Assembly: GCA_021325555.1 (NCBI GenBank)
Contig: JAJPGY010000012.1
Span: 1 to 64,000, forward strand
Origin: Pseudomonadota bacterium
GTDB lineage: Bacteria > Cyanobacteriota > Vampirovibrionia > Obscuribacterales > Obscuribacteraceae
Length of the DNA stretch: 64,000 nucleotides
Direction of reading: 5' to 3'
The first letter of the stretch is position 1; every line of letters starts with the position of its first letter. This document shows, piece by piece, positions 8,334 to 16,749 of this stretch. A program made the translations under genes and the position numbers. The notes under the pieces were generated by a model. It was given only the letters and a program-made list of their open reading frames with translations. It was not told where the DNA came from and did not search any database.

Positions 8334-9299
8334 ATGTTTCCCCGATGCTTTTTGTCCTTTTTGTTACTTCTTGGCAGCCTCGCCCCGGCCTTCCCTCCGG
8401 CAGCAGGCTCGACGGTAGCGCTCCTGCAGGCAAGGGCGCCGGCCGTCACCGAGCGCCTGTGGCCTGCCGGCGGGGCGGTTTATTACTCGTTGCGTGCCAG
8501 CAACGGCTCCCTGGTGCATGTCGTCGACGTGGACATGAAGTCCGGCCAATGGCAGCTCAAGCCGGTCGCCTACTCGTCGCTCACGCGCACATCGACGGCT
8601 GCTCGAAGGGAGCGGGCGTCGGCCGCGGTCAATGGGGGCTTTTTTGACCCGACCACCGGCGCCAGCGTCAGCTTCGTCATCATAGACGGGCGCAGGGTGA
8701 CCAACCCCGCGGCGCGCACCGACATCGCCAGGCGCCGTGATCTGTCTGGCTACCGCCAGGCAATCTTCAACCGTTCCGAGCTTCGCGTGCTCGTCGACCG
8801 GGACGGCAACCAGTTGATTCAAATCGTTCGTCACAAAGACCCTCTGCCGTCAGGCTACAGGCTCCTGCATTCGCTCCAGGGCGGACCTCAGCTCCTGCCT
8901 TCCCTGACGATTTCTCAGGAAGCTTTTGTGAGGACCGATTCGCAGGGCAGGAGAGATGACCCTATCCGTGCCTACTCCGGCGCGGCGCGCACGGCCGTCG
9001 GCGTCACCGCCAGCGGCCATGTCGTGCTTGTCGCCGTGGAAGGACCGGAGCAGGGTGGAGGCTCTCCCGGCGTGTCGCTCGCCGAGCTCGCCTCGATCAT
9101 GAGGGCGCTTGGCTGCGTGCAGGCAGTAAATCTGGACGGCGGTCACTCGACGGCCATGTTCGTTCGCACCGGCCGCGCCGTTCCGGGGAAGTCTCCGGCC
9201 GGGCGCGTGGTGTGTGGGCGGCGTCCGGATTCGTTCGTGAAGAGCGTGCTTGTCCTGGTGCCGGTCGGGGCAGGGCGGCGACCACTCGATAAGCAATGA
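8334..9299 (+). CDS. Exported phosphodiester glycosidase family protein (NAGPA domain)
   Basis: A 321-residue protein with an N-terminal signal peptide (residues 1 to about 26, LLLLGSLAPAF core) and a phosphodiester glycosidase domain of the NAGPA type. Diagnostic motifs are AAVNGGFFDP near 97-106, TAVGVT near 220-225 and NLDGGHSTAM at 266-275. Family members remove a sugar from a phosphodiester-linked cap, and bacterial ones are mostly uncharacterised envelope proteins. An AGGAGGGG site lies 8 nt before the ATG at 8334. Its UGA stop at 9297-9299 is followed in the same frame by the DUF218 coding region (see findings). Confidence 0.85.
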   Translation: MFPRCFLSFLLLLGSLAPAFPPAAGSTVALLQARAPAVTERLWPAGGAVYYSLRASNGSLVHVVDVDMKSGQWQLKPVAYSSLTRTSTAARRERASAAVNGGFFDPTTGASVSFVIIDGRRVTNPAARTDIARRRDLSGYRQAIFNRSELRVLVDRDGNQLIQIVRHKDPLPSGYRLLHSLQGGPQLLPSLTISQEAFVRTDSQGRRDDPIRAYSGAARTAVGVTASGHVVLVAVEGPEQGGGSPGVSLAELASIMRALGCVQAVNLDGGHSTAMFVRTGRAVPGKSPAGRVVCGRRPDSFVKSVLVLVPVGAGRRPLDKQ

Positions 9300-9314
9300 C
9301 CATTTCGGCTGGCG

Positions 9315-10181
9315 GTGGCCGCCGTGGTCGTGCACCTGGTGGTCTCCAGGCTCGTCAAGCTGCCCGCAGCTTCCGGCCTCGCTGCCAGAGCCGATACCGC
9401 CGGCGGTGGCGACACACCGGGCTACCGCATTCCCGTGATCAAGCTGCCCCCCGATGGCGACTGCGTTGACGAGGACTCAAGGAAAGCCCCCCTGCAGCTG
9501 TTCAACCTGGCGCCTGGCGCCCTCCAGCAAGTGAGGAGAACCATGCTGAAGCCTATTCGGCGGCAGCCTGGCGCCGAGATCGCTGTCGTCCTGGGAGGTG
9601 GACTCCTGGACGACGGCCGAACCCCGGCGCAGGCGACCGCCTTGCGTGCCCGGGCAGCGCTCGAGCTGGCCCGGACGCGCCCGCAATTGAAGGTCATTGT
9701 TCTGTCCGGCAAGGGTGCGCCCGGCCGGCTGCTCAAGACCACCGAGGCAGCGGCGATGCGGCGAGTGCTTCGCCAGCATGGCATCCGGCGAAAGCAGATC
9801 CTCCTCGAGGACGAGTCGCTGGACACCATCGGCAACGCCGTGCTCGTCGCTGCCCGGCATCTCCACGGGTTGAGCCCGCGCCGGCTCTACCTGATCACCT
9901 CGCCGTTTCACATGGAGCGGGCGCTTTTCATGTTCAGGCACGTGCTCGGTGGCGCCTGGGAGGTCATCGGCTATCCGTGCGCCGTCGCGGCCGATGACGC
10001 CGGGCGCGCGGCCGGCGAGCCGGGCGGCATGGCCTGGGCGCGGGAGTTCTTCGCCGGCATCGAGCCCGGCGACCTTGCCGCCGTAATTGCGCGGCTTTTC
10101 GAGTACGGCAAGCCGTACTACCGGACGCTGAGGCGGCTCCGCCGCGTCGCTCGCCGGCTGGAGAAGCGCTCCCGCGGCTGA
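9315..10181 (+). CDS. DUF218 (YdcF/SanA/ElyC-like) protein
   Basis: Up to 288 residues. The DUF218 domain runs from AEIAVVLGGG (about residue 86) through VIVLSGKG, the ESLDTIGNA segment and LYLITSPFHMERA to near residue 250. Members are envelope-associated proteins implicated in cell-wall precursor or surface-polysaccharide metabolism. The start is uncertain. GTG at 9315 gives a hydrophobic N-terminus (AAVVVHLVVSRLV) that could be a membrane anchor but has no ribosome site; an ATG at 9543 would give only the domain. It is in the same frame as the upstream glycosidase, separated by the single UGA. Confidence 0.75.
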   Translation: MAAVVVHLVVSRLVKLPAASGLAARADTAGGGDTPGYRIPVIKLPPDGDCVDEDSRKAPLQLFNLAPGALQQVRRTMLKPIRRQPGAEIAVVLGGGLLDDGRTPAQATALRARAALELARTRPQLKVIVLSGKGAPGRLLKTTEAAAMRRVLRQHGIRRKQILLEDESLDTIGNAVLVAARHLHGLSPRRLYLITSPFHMERALFMFRHVLGGAWEVIGYPCAVAADDAGRAAGEPGGMAWAREFFAGIEPGDLAAVIARLFEYGKPYYRTLRRLRRVARRLEKRSRG

Positions 10182-10491
10182 CGGACGGCATGGGGACCGG
10201 TTGCCGGTTGCCGTGCTTCCCGGCCGCAGGCGCGCTCAGCCGGGGGACGAGGAGGGTCGCCGCCGCAGACGCCGGTTTAGACGTGAAGGGTTGGCAGGCA
10301 GCAGGGGTGTTCACAGAGACATCCCTGCTGCCCCACTCCCCGGCCAGATTCAAACACTGAAAAATTTTTGTTTTTTATGCTATAGTATATAGTAACACCC
10401 TGAAAAATGCAAAAAGAGCGGGGCGGCATGCTACGGGCAGGGGGCACCGTGGCCTTACAGGTGAGCTTCCAGTGCTTCTCGCACGCCCACC
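10182..10491. other. 310-bp convergent intergenic region with an AT-rich stretch
   Basis: This lies between convergent genes and contains no plausible coding frame. Positions about 10358-10400 are strikingly AT-rich against the local background and hold TATAGT-like boxes (TGCTATAGTATATAGTAAC). They could be a promoter for an antisense or small RNA, or a termination zone. I see no good hairpin. Confidence 0.4.
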
Positions 10492-11769
10492 TCAGGCCAC
10501 GGTGCCATCCTGCCTTGACTGGAGCCGAAGAAGACAGAGCGCTGCCACGGCGCAGAGAACGGCACAGACTGCCAGCGTGGCAGGCGCGCCGAAGAGCCTC
10601 GCGCACCAGCCGACAACAAGGTTTCCTGCCGCCTCGGCACCCGACATGATCATGAGCATGATGCTTCTTGTCCGGCCGCGAAGCTCCGCAGGGACAGCAA
10701 GCTGAACCATGGAGTTGTTGGCCGTGAGCAGGCTGTTCAACGAGCAGCCGATCAGCACCATGAGACAAAGCGAGAGCGGGGCCCAGGCTGACAGCGCGAA
10801 GGCGGCGAGCAGGGCGGCAAATACCAGCATCAGCCGGTTGAGATGCCGCTGCCCGACTGAGCTCTCTGATTTGAAGCGGTTGGCCAGGATGAGCGCGCCG
10901 GCGGCTGCACCGATTGTCTCGGCGGCATTTAGAAGCCCCAGCGTGGTCGAGCCGCCCGCAAGCACGTCGGTGGCGAAGACCGGCAGCAGGATGAAGAACT
11001 GGGTCCCGGTCAGGAAGACAGCCGCCGTCTGCAGGAAGGTCGTCCGGACCTGCTGGTTGCGCCAGATAATGCTTACGACCTGACGGTTAGAGACACGGTC
11101 GCGCCTGGTGGAGGCGGTTTCGTCTGCGCCGCTTTCCTGGCGCCTGCTCCCGGTCTTGATCATGACCAGCGCCGTCAGGGCAGCAACAAAGCTGGCCGCA
11201 TCGATCACGAAGCAGGTGCCGGCGCCGGCAGTGGCGATCAGCACGCCGCCCAGGGCATAGCCAAGCGTCCTCGAGGCGATGGTGAGCGATGAGGAGATGC
11301 TCTGCGCATTGGCCAGCGCCTCGCGCCCGGCAAGCGTGGAGACAAAGGCCTGACGCGCCGGCAGATCGAAGGCCATGCGAGTGCCGGTCAGGCAGGACAT
11401 CCCGATGAGCTGCCAGGGCGCTATGTGCCCGGTGAATATGAGGATGGCCACGAGAGCCGATTGGATTGCGCCTGCCGTCTCGCTGGTCATGAGGATTTTG
11501 CGCCTGTCGAGGAGATCGGCCAGCCAACCGCCGCCAAAACCGACAAGCAACATCGGCGCCAGGCTCATGACACCGCACAAGGCAAGCAGCCTGGCGTCAT
11601 GCGTCATGGCGTAGACGAGCCACGAAAAGGCGACAGTCTGCATGCCGGAGCCGCAGTACGAGATGGTCTCGCCTGTGACGTAGCAACGGAAGTTTCGGCT
11701 GGAAAGGGAGAGGAAGGTCTGTCGCGCCTGCCTGCGAAGCGCAGAGCAAGCGGCATCGAATCGTGCCAT
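10492..11769 (-). CDS. MFS exporter of the EntS/MFS_3 type
   Basis: A 425-residue protein with about 12 hydrophobic segments. The first loop motif is GGGWLADLLDRRKIL, matching the GxLaDrxdRR signature of the major facilitator superfamily. NFRCYVTGETISYCGSGM near residue 28 is typical of the EntS (enterobactin exporter) branch. It is expected to export a small molecule with proton coupling; the substrate is unknown and no siderophore synthesis genes are nearby. The ATG at 11769 was chosen because GAAGGAG lies 7-8 nt upstream; the frame is open further upstream but without family homology. Confidence 0.85.
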   Translation of the reverse strand: MARFDAACSALRRQARQTFLSLSSRNFRCYVTGETISYCGSGMQTVAFSWLVYAMTHDARLLALCGVMSLAPMLLVGFGGGWLADLLDRRKILMTSETAGAIQSALVAILIFTGHIAPWQLIGMSCLTGTRMAFDLPARQAFVSTLAGREALANAQSISSSLTIASRTLGYALGGVLIATAGAGTCFVIDAASFVAALTALVMIKTGSRRQESGADETASTRRDRVSNRQVVSIIWRNQQVRTTFLQTAAVFLTGTQFFILLPVFATDVLAGGSTTLGLLNAAETIGAAAGALILANRFKSESSVGQRHLNRLMLVFAALLAAFALSAWAPLSLCLMVLIGCSLNSLLTANNSMVQLAVPAELRGRTRSIMLMIMSGAEAAGNLVVGWCARLFGAPATLAVCAVLCAVAALCLLRLQSRQDGTVA

Positions 11770-11894
11770 GGTGAAGTCTCCTTCGGGCTCGCTCTGCGCG
11801 CGGTTAAAGCGCGAAAGGTTTGGAAAAGAGGGCAGCGGAAGGGAGACGTCGATCTGTCTCTCTTCCGCAAGCAGATGGCTGAGCACCCGCGCCG

Positions 11895-12734
11895 TCAGGC
11901 AAGCCGCGAGAGAAAGCTGGAGAGCTTTCGCTTGAACAGCTCGGCATCGCCGGCGGAGTGCTGCATGTGGTCGGAGTTGGGCAGGTGCACCAGCTCCTTT
12001 GGCTCGGCGGCCGCCTCATAGAGCTCGACCGAGTGGTCCACGGGGACGATGTCGTCGAGCTTGCCGTGGACGAGCAGGAGAGGCGGATGCGGCCGCTTCA
12101 AGATCTGCTTGTTGTCCAGTCGCCGGGCGGGGAAGAGCCAGGACGGGTAGAGCCGCAAGAACGGCACCGTCTCCTTGCTGATCCGCTCGAGCGATGAGAA
12201 GCCGGAGTGCAAAACGATTGCGGCGGCGTCCCGCTGAGAGGCGATGTACGTTGTCACGCCCGTTCCCAGCGATTCTCCAAAGAGAACCAGATTTTCCGGA
12301 CCGTAACCAAGGTAGTGGACCAGGTAGTCGTAAGCCGCGACCCCGTCTTCGCAGATCGAGCGAAGCGAGGGCGTCGCTGTGCTGCAGCCGAAGCCGCGGT
12401 ATTCGTACGTGAACACCGAAGCGCCGCTGTCCAGCAGAAGCGTCACCAGGTCCAGGCTCTTGGCGATGTAGCTCGCCCTGCCGAGGTTGAGCAGAAAAAT
12501 CCTGGGGCTCGCCGGGTTGAGGAAGAGCCAGCCGCGTAGCGCCGTTCCGTCATTGGCCGGGATGGAGACTTCATAGTTCCTGACACCCGGATATGACGTC
12601 GTCGGCACGCAGCTGCCTGGCTCCCGCGGACCGAAGAGCTTGGACTCGTAGAATCGTCGGATCATCCGCGGGCTGAGCCCCAGCCAGACAACGAGGCTGA
12701 GCAGGGCAATGCCCACGAACAGTGGAAGATTCAT
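11895..12734 (-). CDS. Membrane-anchored alpha/beta hydrolase (ABHD13/17-like)
   Basis: A 279-residue protein with one N-terminal membrane segment (residues about 3-21) and an alpha/beta-hydrolase domain. The nucleophile elbow is GESLG with S155, the acid lies in HGKLDDIVP at 223-231 (D227 or D228) and the histidine is H256 in NSDHMQ. The closest recognised group is the ABHD13/ABHD17/Bem46-like serine hydrolases, which act on esters or thioesters at membranes. Its ATG overlaps the stop of the upstream isochorismatase-like gene (ATGA at 12734-12731), implying translational coupling. Confidence 0.85.
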   Translation of the reverse strand: MNLPLFVGIALLSLVVWLGLSPRMIRRFYESKLFGPREPGSCVPTTSYPGVRNYEVSIPANDGTALRGWLFLNPASPRIFLLNLGRASYIAKSLDLVTLLLDSGASVFTYEYRGFGCSTATPSLRSICEDGVAAYDYLVHYLGYGPENLVLFGESLGTGVTTYIASQRDAAAIVLHSGFSSLERISKETVPFLRLYPSWLFPARRLDNKQILKRPHPPLLLVHGKLDDIVPVDHSVELYEAAAEPKELVHLPNSDHMQHSAGDAELFKRKLSSFLSRLA

Positions 12735-13293
12735 TTTGTCTCGCTTTCCTCCATGAGCTCGATCACGTAGCTGCCGAGCCCGTATCTGGCCGCGTACATG
12801 TGGAAGTCGCGCACGGCCAGCGGACGCGAATCGCAGTAAGGCGTGTTGCAGGCGCGCTCCACCAGCTCCAGCCGCGCCTCCGGGTAGAGGCGGTTGAGCC
12901 CGAGCATGGTGAAGAAAACGCAGATGTCCGTGTTGACCCCGCAGACGCGGAAGCGGTCGGTCGCCAGTCCGAGGACCGCGCAGACCTCCTCCACCTGGTG
13001 AGCGCCCGAGTGGGCCCAGTTGGGGTCGTCACGGCGGTACTGCTTGCGCTCGACCCACCACAGCCCGGGCTCGTAGTCGCGCACCGGTGCCAGCAGCCGC
13101 TGGTCGGTGGCCCCGTACTCCTCGGGCTTGGCCTCGACGAAGACGATCGCCATACGCGGGCCATCGCCTTGCGGATCTCGTCGGCTACGCCGGTGATCGT
13201 GCGCTCGTCCTGACTGGCGGAGAACCCCGGCTGCATGTCCACGATCACGAGCGTGTACGGCACAGCCGCCACGCCCGAAAGGATGTTGCTCAT
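12731..13293 (-). pseudogene. Isochorismatase-like cysteine hydrolase, frameshifted
   Basis: Two frames together encode an isochorismatase-family protein of about 187 residues. The first part starts at 13293 with MSNILSGVAAVPYTLVIVDM (catalytic Asp in VDMQ) and runs to about DEIRKAMA near 13160. The rest is in the -1 frame from about MAIVFVEAKPEEYG to the stop at 12731, with the lysine region (VERKQY) and the cysteine in GVNTDICVF. The change falls near 13150-13165, so one base appears to be missing. All three catalytic residues are otherwise preserved, so a recent mutation, an assembly error or programmed -1 shifting are all possible. The stop overlaps the start of the alpha/beta hydrolase gene. 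Confidence 0.75.
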
Positions 13294-13338
13294 GTTTGCT
13301 CCTTCGGGTAGGCGGCCGTGCCGCGTTTGTTAGAGGTG

Positions 13339-13614
13339 CTACTGCCCAGCCGTCTCCACTGGGATGACGGTGCCGCCACCGCGGTTGGACACCCTGGCGC
13401 CGGGCTCGGCGTGGATGGTCACACCGGCGCTCCAGGCGCAGACGTTCGAGCCTGCGTGGGCGCGGATGACCGCCTCTTCCCAGCCGTCGCAGCGGGAGCC
13501 GGCCTCGGCCACGACCTCGCTGTGGTCGTCGGCGAGGACGGTTTGGCCTGCGGCTGCGGTGAACTTGTCGTTGCCGCTGACGGTGACGATCGGGTTTTTC
13601 TCTTGCTGAGTCAT
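13339..13614 (-). CDS. Short Ala/Val-rich repetitive protein (beta-solenoid-like)
   Basis: A 91-residue protein with alternating small/hydrophobic residues in imperfect short repeats, such as EVVAEAGSRC, AVIRAHAGSNV and VTIHAEPGARV. This pattern is like polar left-handed or beta-helical solenoids. It has no signal peptide and no catalytic motif. A larger protein of the same style lies at 16047-16523. The ATG at 13614 follows AAGGAAAG. Function unknown. Confidence 0.65.
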   Translation of the reverse strand: MTQQEKNPIVTVSGNDKFTAAAGQTVLADDHSEVVAEAGSRCDGWEEAVIRAHAGSNVCAWSAGVTIHAEPGARVSNRGGGTVIPVETAGQ

Positions 13615-13677
13615 TGGTCTTTCCTTGAGACTCGGGCGAAGGGCAGGAGGTCCTTCGCAAGACGGAACTAAGGTTAA

Positions 13678-14424
13678 TCAGGTGATGTCGATGAGCCGGT
13701 ACTCTTCGACGAGCCCGGTGGAGCCGCAACGCGAGGCCGCGCGCAAGGCCCGCACCCGGGCTTTGTGCAGAGCCACAGCGGCATCTCCCCACTGGGTTTT
13801 GTGAGCCCTGATCGCGGCTGCGACGTCGGGCCAGACAGCATCGACCTGCACGAAGCAATTTGCCTCGTGAGGCGCTTGCAGATCGTCGGCGAACCAGAGG
13901 ACCCGCCTGACGCTGTGACCGGCAAGCGGCTGGCGCCAGAACTGCCACCATGGCACCACTTCTGCCTGGCGTGCTCCCGGGTAGACGGCGTCCCATACAG
14001 CCAGGGCGCCGTAACGGTGATCGGGATGTTCGGGGCCCCAGGAGACCGTGGTCAGATTGGCGGGGCAGAAGGTGATCACCACGGAGGGCCGGTAGGCGCG
14101 GAGCAGATTTTCCATGCGCTTCGTGAGCCTGCCCCTCGCGTACTCCTTCTGCAGGCTGCCGTCCTTCAAGCGGAGGAAGGCGACCTCTCGTACGCCCACA
14201 ATCCGAGCGGACTGGCGTTGCTCCTCTTCCCGCACGGGTGCGAGACCGGCACGCTCGCCACTGGTTGCCACCACGTAGATAACCTCGACGCCGGTCGCGG
14301 TGAGCGAGCGAACGAGACCCGAGGCGTGAAAGTCGATGTCATCGGGATGAAAGCCGATGCAGAGCACGGGGCCGTCATCTCTCTTGAGGTGCTCGAGATG
14401 GAGTCGTCTCGGCGGCGCAGGCAT
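13678..14424 (-). CDS. PIG-L family deacetylase
   Basis: A 248-residue zinc-dependent deacetylase of the PIG-L/LmbE family, which removes acetyl groups from N-acetylglucosamine-containing substrates. The metal motif HPDD lies at 26-29, the EEEQRQSARIVGV segment at 67-79 is the usual R-x-x-E-x-x-x-A region, and HPDH at 133-136 supplies the third ligand and partner. The ATG at 14424 has an AAAGGAGGG site. Neighbours do not define a pathway (no mycothiol or bacillithiol genes), so the substrate is open. It lies between a solenoid-like gene and the second DUF502-HGWF cassette. Confidence 0.88.
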   Translation of the reverse strand: MPAPPRRLHLEHLKRDDGPVLCIGFHPDDIDFHASGLVRSLTATGVEVIYVVATSGERAGLAPVREEEQRQSARIVGVREVAFLRLKDGSLQKEYARGRLTKRMENLLRAYRPSVVITFCPANLTTVSWGPEHPDHRYGALAVWDAVYPGARQAEVVPWWQFWRQPLAGHSVRRVLWFADDLQAPHEANCFVQVDAVWPDVAAAIRAHKTQWGDAAVALHKARVRALRAASRCGSTGLVEEYRLIDIT

Positions 14425-14546
14425 GCCGGCGCCCTCCTTTCGCTTAACGTTGCCCTCGATCGCCTGCCGGGCCGGGCGCGATCCAGGAAACCGCCCGTGC
14501 CGGTTAGACACCGGCTCGGACGATCCCTGGGATTCGCGACCAGCCC

Positions 14547-15029
14547 CTAGCGGTCTAGCGCGGGGTTGGTGTACAGCAGGCGCCGGCCGGCGCTCCTGAG
14601 CGCGTTGCCGCGCTTGCGAATGCCATCTGCGCGCACCGCGTACAGCACGGCGCTGTAGCGGCCGCCAAAGCTGGTCAGCCGTTGCGACAGGCGTCGCAGG
14701 CTGGCAGCCTTGCTGAGATGGCTTTCCGCCTCGCCCAGAAGCCTCTGCGCCTCTCCCCAGCGGGGACCGGGCGTCGGCTGGTCCGGGTTGAACTGGTGGT
14801 CATCGGTGTCCTCGAGGACATCGATGAACCAGCCGTGCTCGTCCGTCCAGGTGAGCATCCGGCTGACGTAGGCTGCCGAGACGGTGACGCCGCCCTGACA
14901 GACCTGGTCGATGCCGAAACGCGAGCCCTGGGCGATGAGCATGGCCAGCTCCGAGCCGGTGTAAGGCCCTTCGCCGTCGAAGAAGAACGACTGACGCGTC
15001 GGGTCGTAACGAATGACGTTCTCTGACAT
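14547..15029 (-). CDS. Small HGWF-motif protein (copy 2)
   Basis: A 160-residue paralogue of the protein at 7794-8219. It shares HGWF at 65-68, DHQF at 77-80 and TPGPRWGEAQRL at 86-97 in the same spacing, but is about 20 residues longer at the C-terminus with a basic tail (KRGNALRSAGRR). No known domain is recognised. The ATG at 15029 has an AGGAGGT site. It lies directly downstream of a DUF502 gene, as copy 1 does. Confidence 0.8.
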   Translation of the reverse strand: MSENVIRYDPTRQSFFFDGEGPYTGSELAMLIAQGSRFGIDQVCQGGVTVSAAYVSRMLTWTDEHGWFIDVLEDTDDHQFNPDQPTPGPRWGEAQRLLGEAESHLSKAASLRRLSQRLTSFGGRYSAVLYAVRADGIRKRGNALRSAGRRLLYTNPALDR

Positions 15030-15111
15030 TGAACCTCCTGGGTCTGGGACGTCTTTCGGATTGATTGAAGAGATTCATGCAGGGGGTCAAACCTCGGCCC
15101 CGACTGCATCG

Positions 15112-15738
15112 TTATTTGTCGCTCGGCGACTGCGGTAGCAGGGTGCCCAGCGACACTGCGTACCGGAGAACATCCTCCGGCTCCAGGTCGGCGACGACCT
15201 GATCCTCCCGCACCTGCACCAGCGATCCGCCGGTGGGCACAGGGCTTGCCGGGATGAGGACGACCAACCACTTGGTGCCGTCGGCATCCTCATACTCGTT
15301 GGTTACGAGCCCGGCGTAGCGAAGGCCGATGCCCTTCCACTCGTAGAGAACACCGCGCTGGAATTGCTGGGTTCTCGAGCTGCCGGTCAGGCTGGTCACC
15401 CGGCTGGCGGCCGAGTAGACGAAGCTGACCAGCGGGATGGCGTGGAAGACGCGGTCCACCACCCGGACAACCTTCTGCACAGGCTTCCAGGAGGTAGCGA
15501 GCCCGATCGCGACCAGAACGGCGCTCGACAGCACGAGCTCGAAGATGGCGATCACTGCCGGGCTGTGCGGCCAGCCCCTGGGGATGAATCCTTGCACCAG
15601 CGGGGCGAACAGGTCGGTGAGCCCGGACAGCAAGAAGTTGTAGACGAGAACGACGGCGAACAGCGAGACCACGAACGGAGCCGCTACCATGAGGCCCCGG
15701 ACCAGGTACGTCCGCATCGTTCCTTTTAGCTTTCTCAT
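15112..15738 (-). CDS. DUF502 family membrane protein (copy 2)
   Basis: A 208-residue protein with two predicted membrane segments (about residues 13-36 and 58-78) and the DUF502 soluble domain (RVVDRVFHAIPLVSFVYS, then GLVTNEYEDADGTKWLVVLIP). It is a distant paralogue of the protein at 7000-7674. The ATG at 15738 follows GAAGGAG. It is the first gene of the second DUF502-HGWF cassette. Confidence 0.85.
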   Translation of the reverse strand: MRKLKGTMRTYLVRGLMVAAPFVVSLFAVVLVYNFLLSGLTDLFAPLVQGFIPRGWPHSPAVIAIFELVLSSAVLVAIGLATSWKPVQKVVRVVDRVFHAIPLVSFVYSAASRVTSLTGSSRTQQFQRGVLYEWKGIGLRYAGLVTNEYEDADGTKWLVVLIPASPVPTGGSLVQVREDQVVADLEPEDVLRYAVSLGTLLPQSPSDK

Positions 15739-16046
15739 GGCAGACTCCTTCGGGTGCCGTAAGCGGGCGCAGGGAGCAGGCTGGATGCCCGCCGCCCTGC
15801 GCGTTTGCGTAGACCCCGGACTAGCCGATACGGCCGCAGGTGAAAACCGACAGCGCCGCGGCAAGCCGCCTGCGCCAGGTGTTGCTCTTGCGGCCGGGGG
15901 CCGACCGGTTCGGGGTTGGTGTAAATCCGAGCGGGGCTTGTGTCCTTCGACGGGCCCTTGCTCGTGCCGCTGCTACCGCGTATGCGTAGAACAGCATCAG
16001 GCGATGTCTCCTTGTGGATTGGTCTCCGGCGCCACCGCGGACGCGG
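15739..16046. other. 308-bp intergenic region
   Basis: No convincing gene. It contains a GC-rich inverted repeat around 15766-15800 (CGCAGGG and CCCTGCG arms). It lies between the solenoid-like gene and the DUF502 gene on the minus strand, so it should hold the DUF502 promoter; I cannot point to clear -35/-10 boxes. Confidence 0.4.
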
Positions 16047-16523
16047 TTACCGGCACCAGGCCAGGCAGTAGCCGGGGCGGTAGGTGTCGGTGTTGCCGCG
16101 CACGGTGCCGTCGGGCAGGTGCCAGAGAGCCCAGCCGCTCAAGGCGACGTCGGCCCCCTCTGGCGCGTGGATCTGTGCTTCGCCGTAGGCACGCACGCGC
16201 ACGCCGTGTCCGGCGTGAACGACGGCGCGCTTCTCGGCGACGACGAGCGTGCCGGGAACATCGCAGTACACCGTGCCGCCGCTGGCGCGCACCGTGCACT
16301 TGACGTGGGCGCGCAGGGTAGCGTTGCCCCAGATCCAGACCTCTTCGGCCACCTCGTCGTAGAGGTCGACCTCGGCGTCACCCCAGATGAACAGGATGCG
16401 GGTCTTGCCGCTGATTTGCACCCTGGCCGTGCCGCCGATGTCGAAAGACTCGCCATCGCGGAAAGGCCTGGCGCCTTCTGACCAGCCGAGCTTGTGCTCG
16501 CCGGACGTGATTGAGATTGACAT
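16047..16523 (-). CDS. Ala/Val-rich repetitive beta-solenoid-like protein (long form)
   Basis: A 158-residue protein starting MSISITSGEH. Residues about 30-140 consist of short alternating-residue repeats (ARVQISGKTRIL, VWIWGNATLRAHV, GTLVVAEKRAVVHAGHGV, VRAYGEAQIHAPEG). This is the pattern of stacked beta-solenoid coils, related in style to the 91-residue protein at 13339-13614. It ends in a Trp/Tyr-rich segment (GWALWHLPDG...TYRPGYCLAWCR) with two cysteines. It has no signal peptide. The ATG at 16523 has an AAAGGAGGG site. Function unknown; a structural or surface-display role is only a guess. Confidence 0.65.
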   Translation of the reverse strand: MSISITSGEHKLGWSEGARPFRDGESFDIGGTARVQISGKTRILFIWGDAEVDLYDEVAEEVWIWGNATLRAHVKCTVRASGGTVYCDVPGTLVVAEKRAVVHAGHGVRVRAYGEAQIHAPEGADVALSGWALWHLPDGTVRGNTDTYRPGYCLAWCR

Positions 16524-16661
16524 GCTGCCCTCCTTTCGGCAGCTTGCCGTCCCGCGTCGTAGAGTGAGCAAGGCCTTCCCGAAAGAAAGACTTGCTCACG
16601 CTAATGAGCGCGGGAACGAACGAGTTGGGTGGGTTGCGGGCATATTTTGGTTGAGCGCAGC

Positions 16662-16691
16662 ATGGTGGCGGGCAGCAATGCCCGCCACCAT
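16662..16691 (-). terminator. Perfect hairpin after the FtsH-like gene
   Basis: Perfect 13-bp arms (ATGGTGGCGGGCA and TGCCCGCCACCAT) enclose a 4-nt GCAA loop. It lies about 60 bp beyond the FtsH-like stop and probably marks the end of the nine-gene MoxR cluster. No T tract. Confidence 0.5.
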
Positions 16692-16749
16692 TGCCGCGAA
16701 GACCCCATATCTGCGCCCCCGAGTTGCCGGGGGCAGAGGATGGAGTCTC

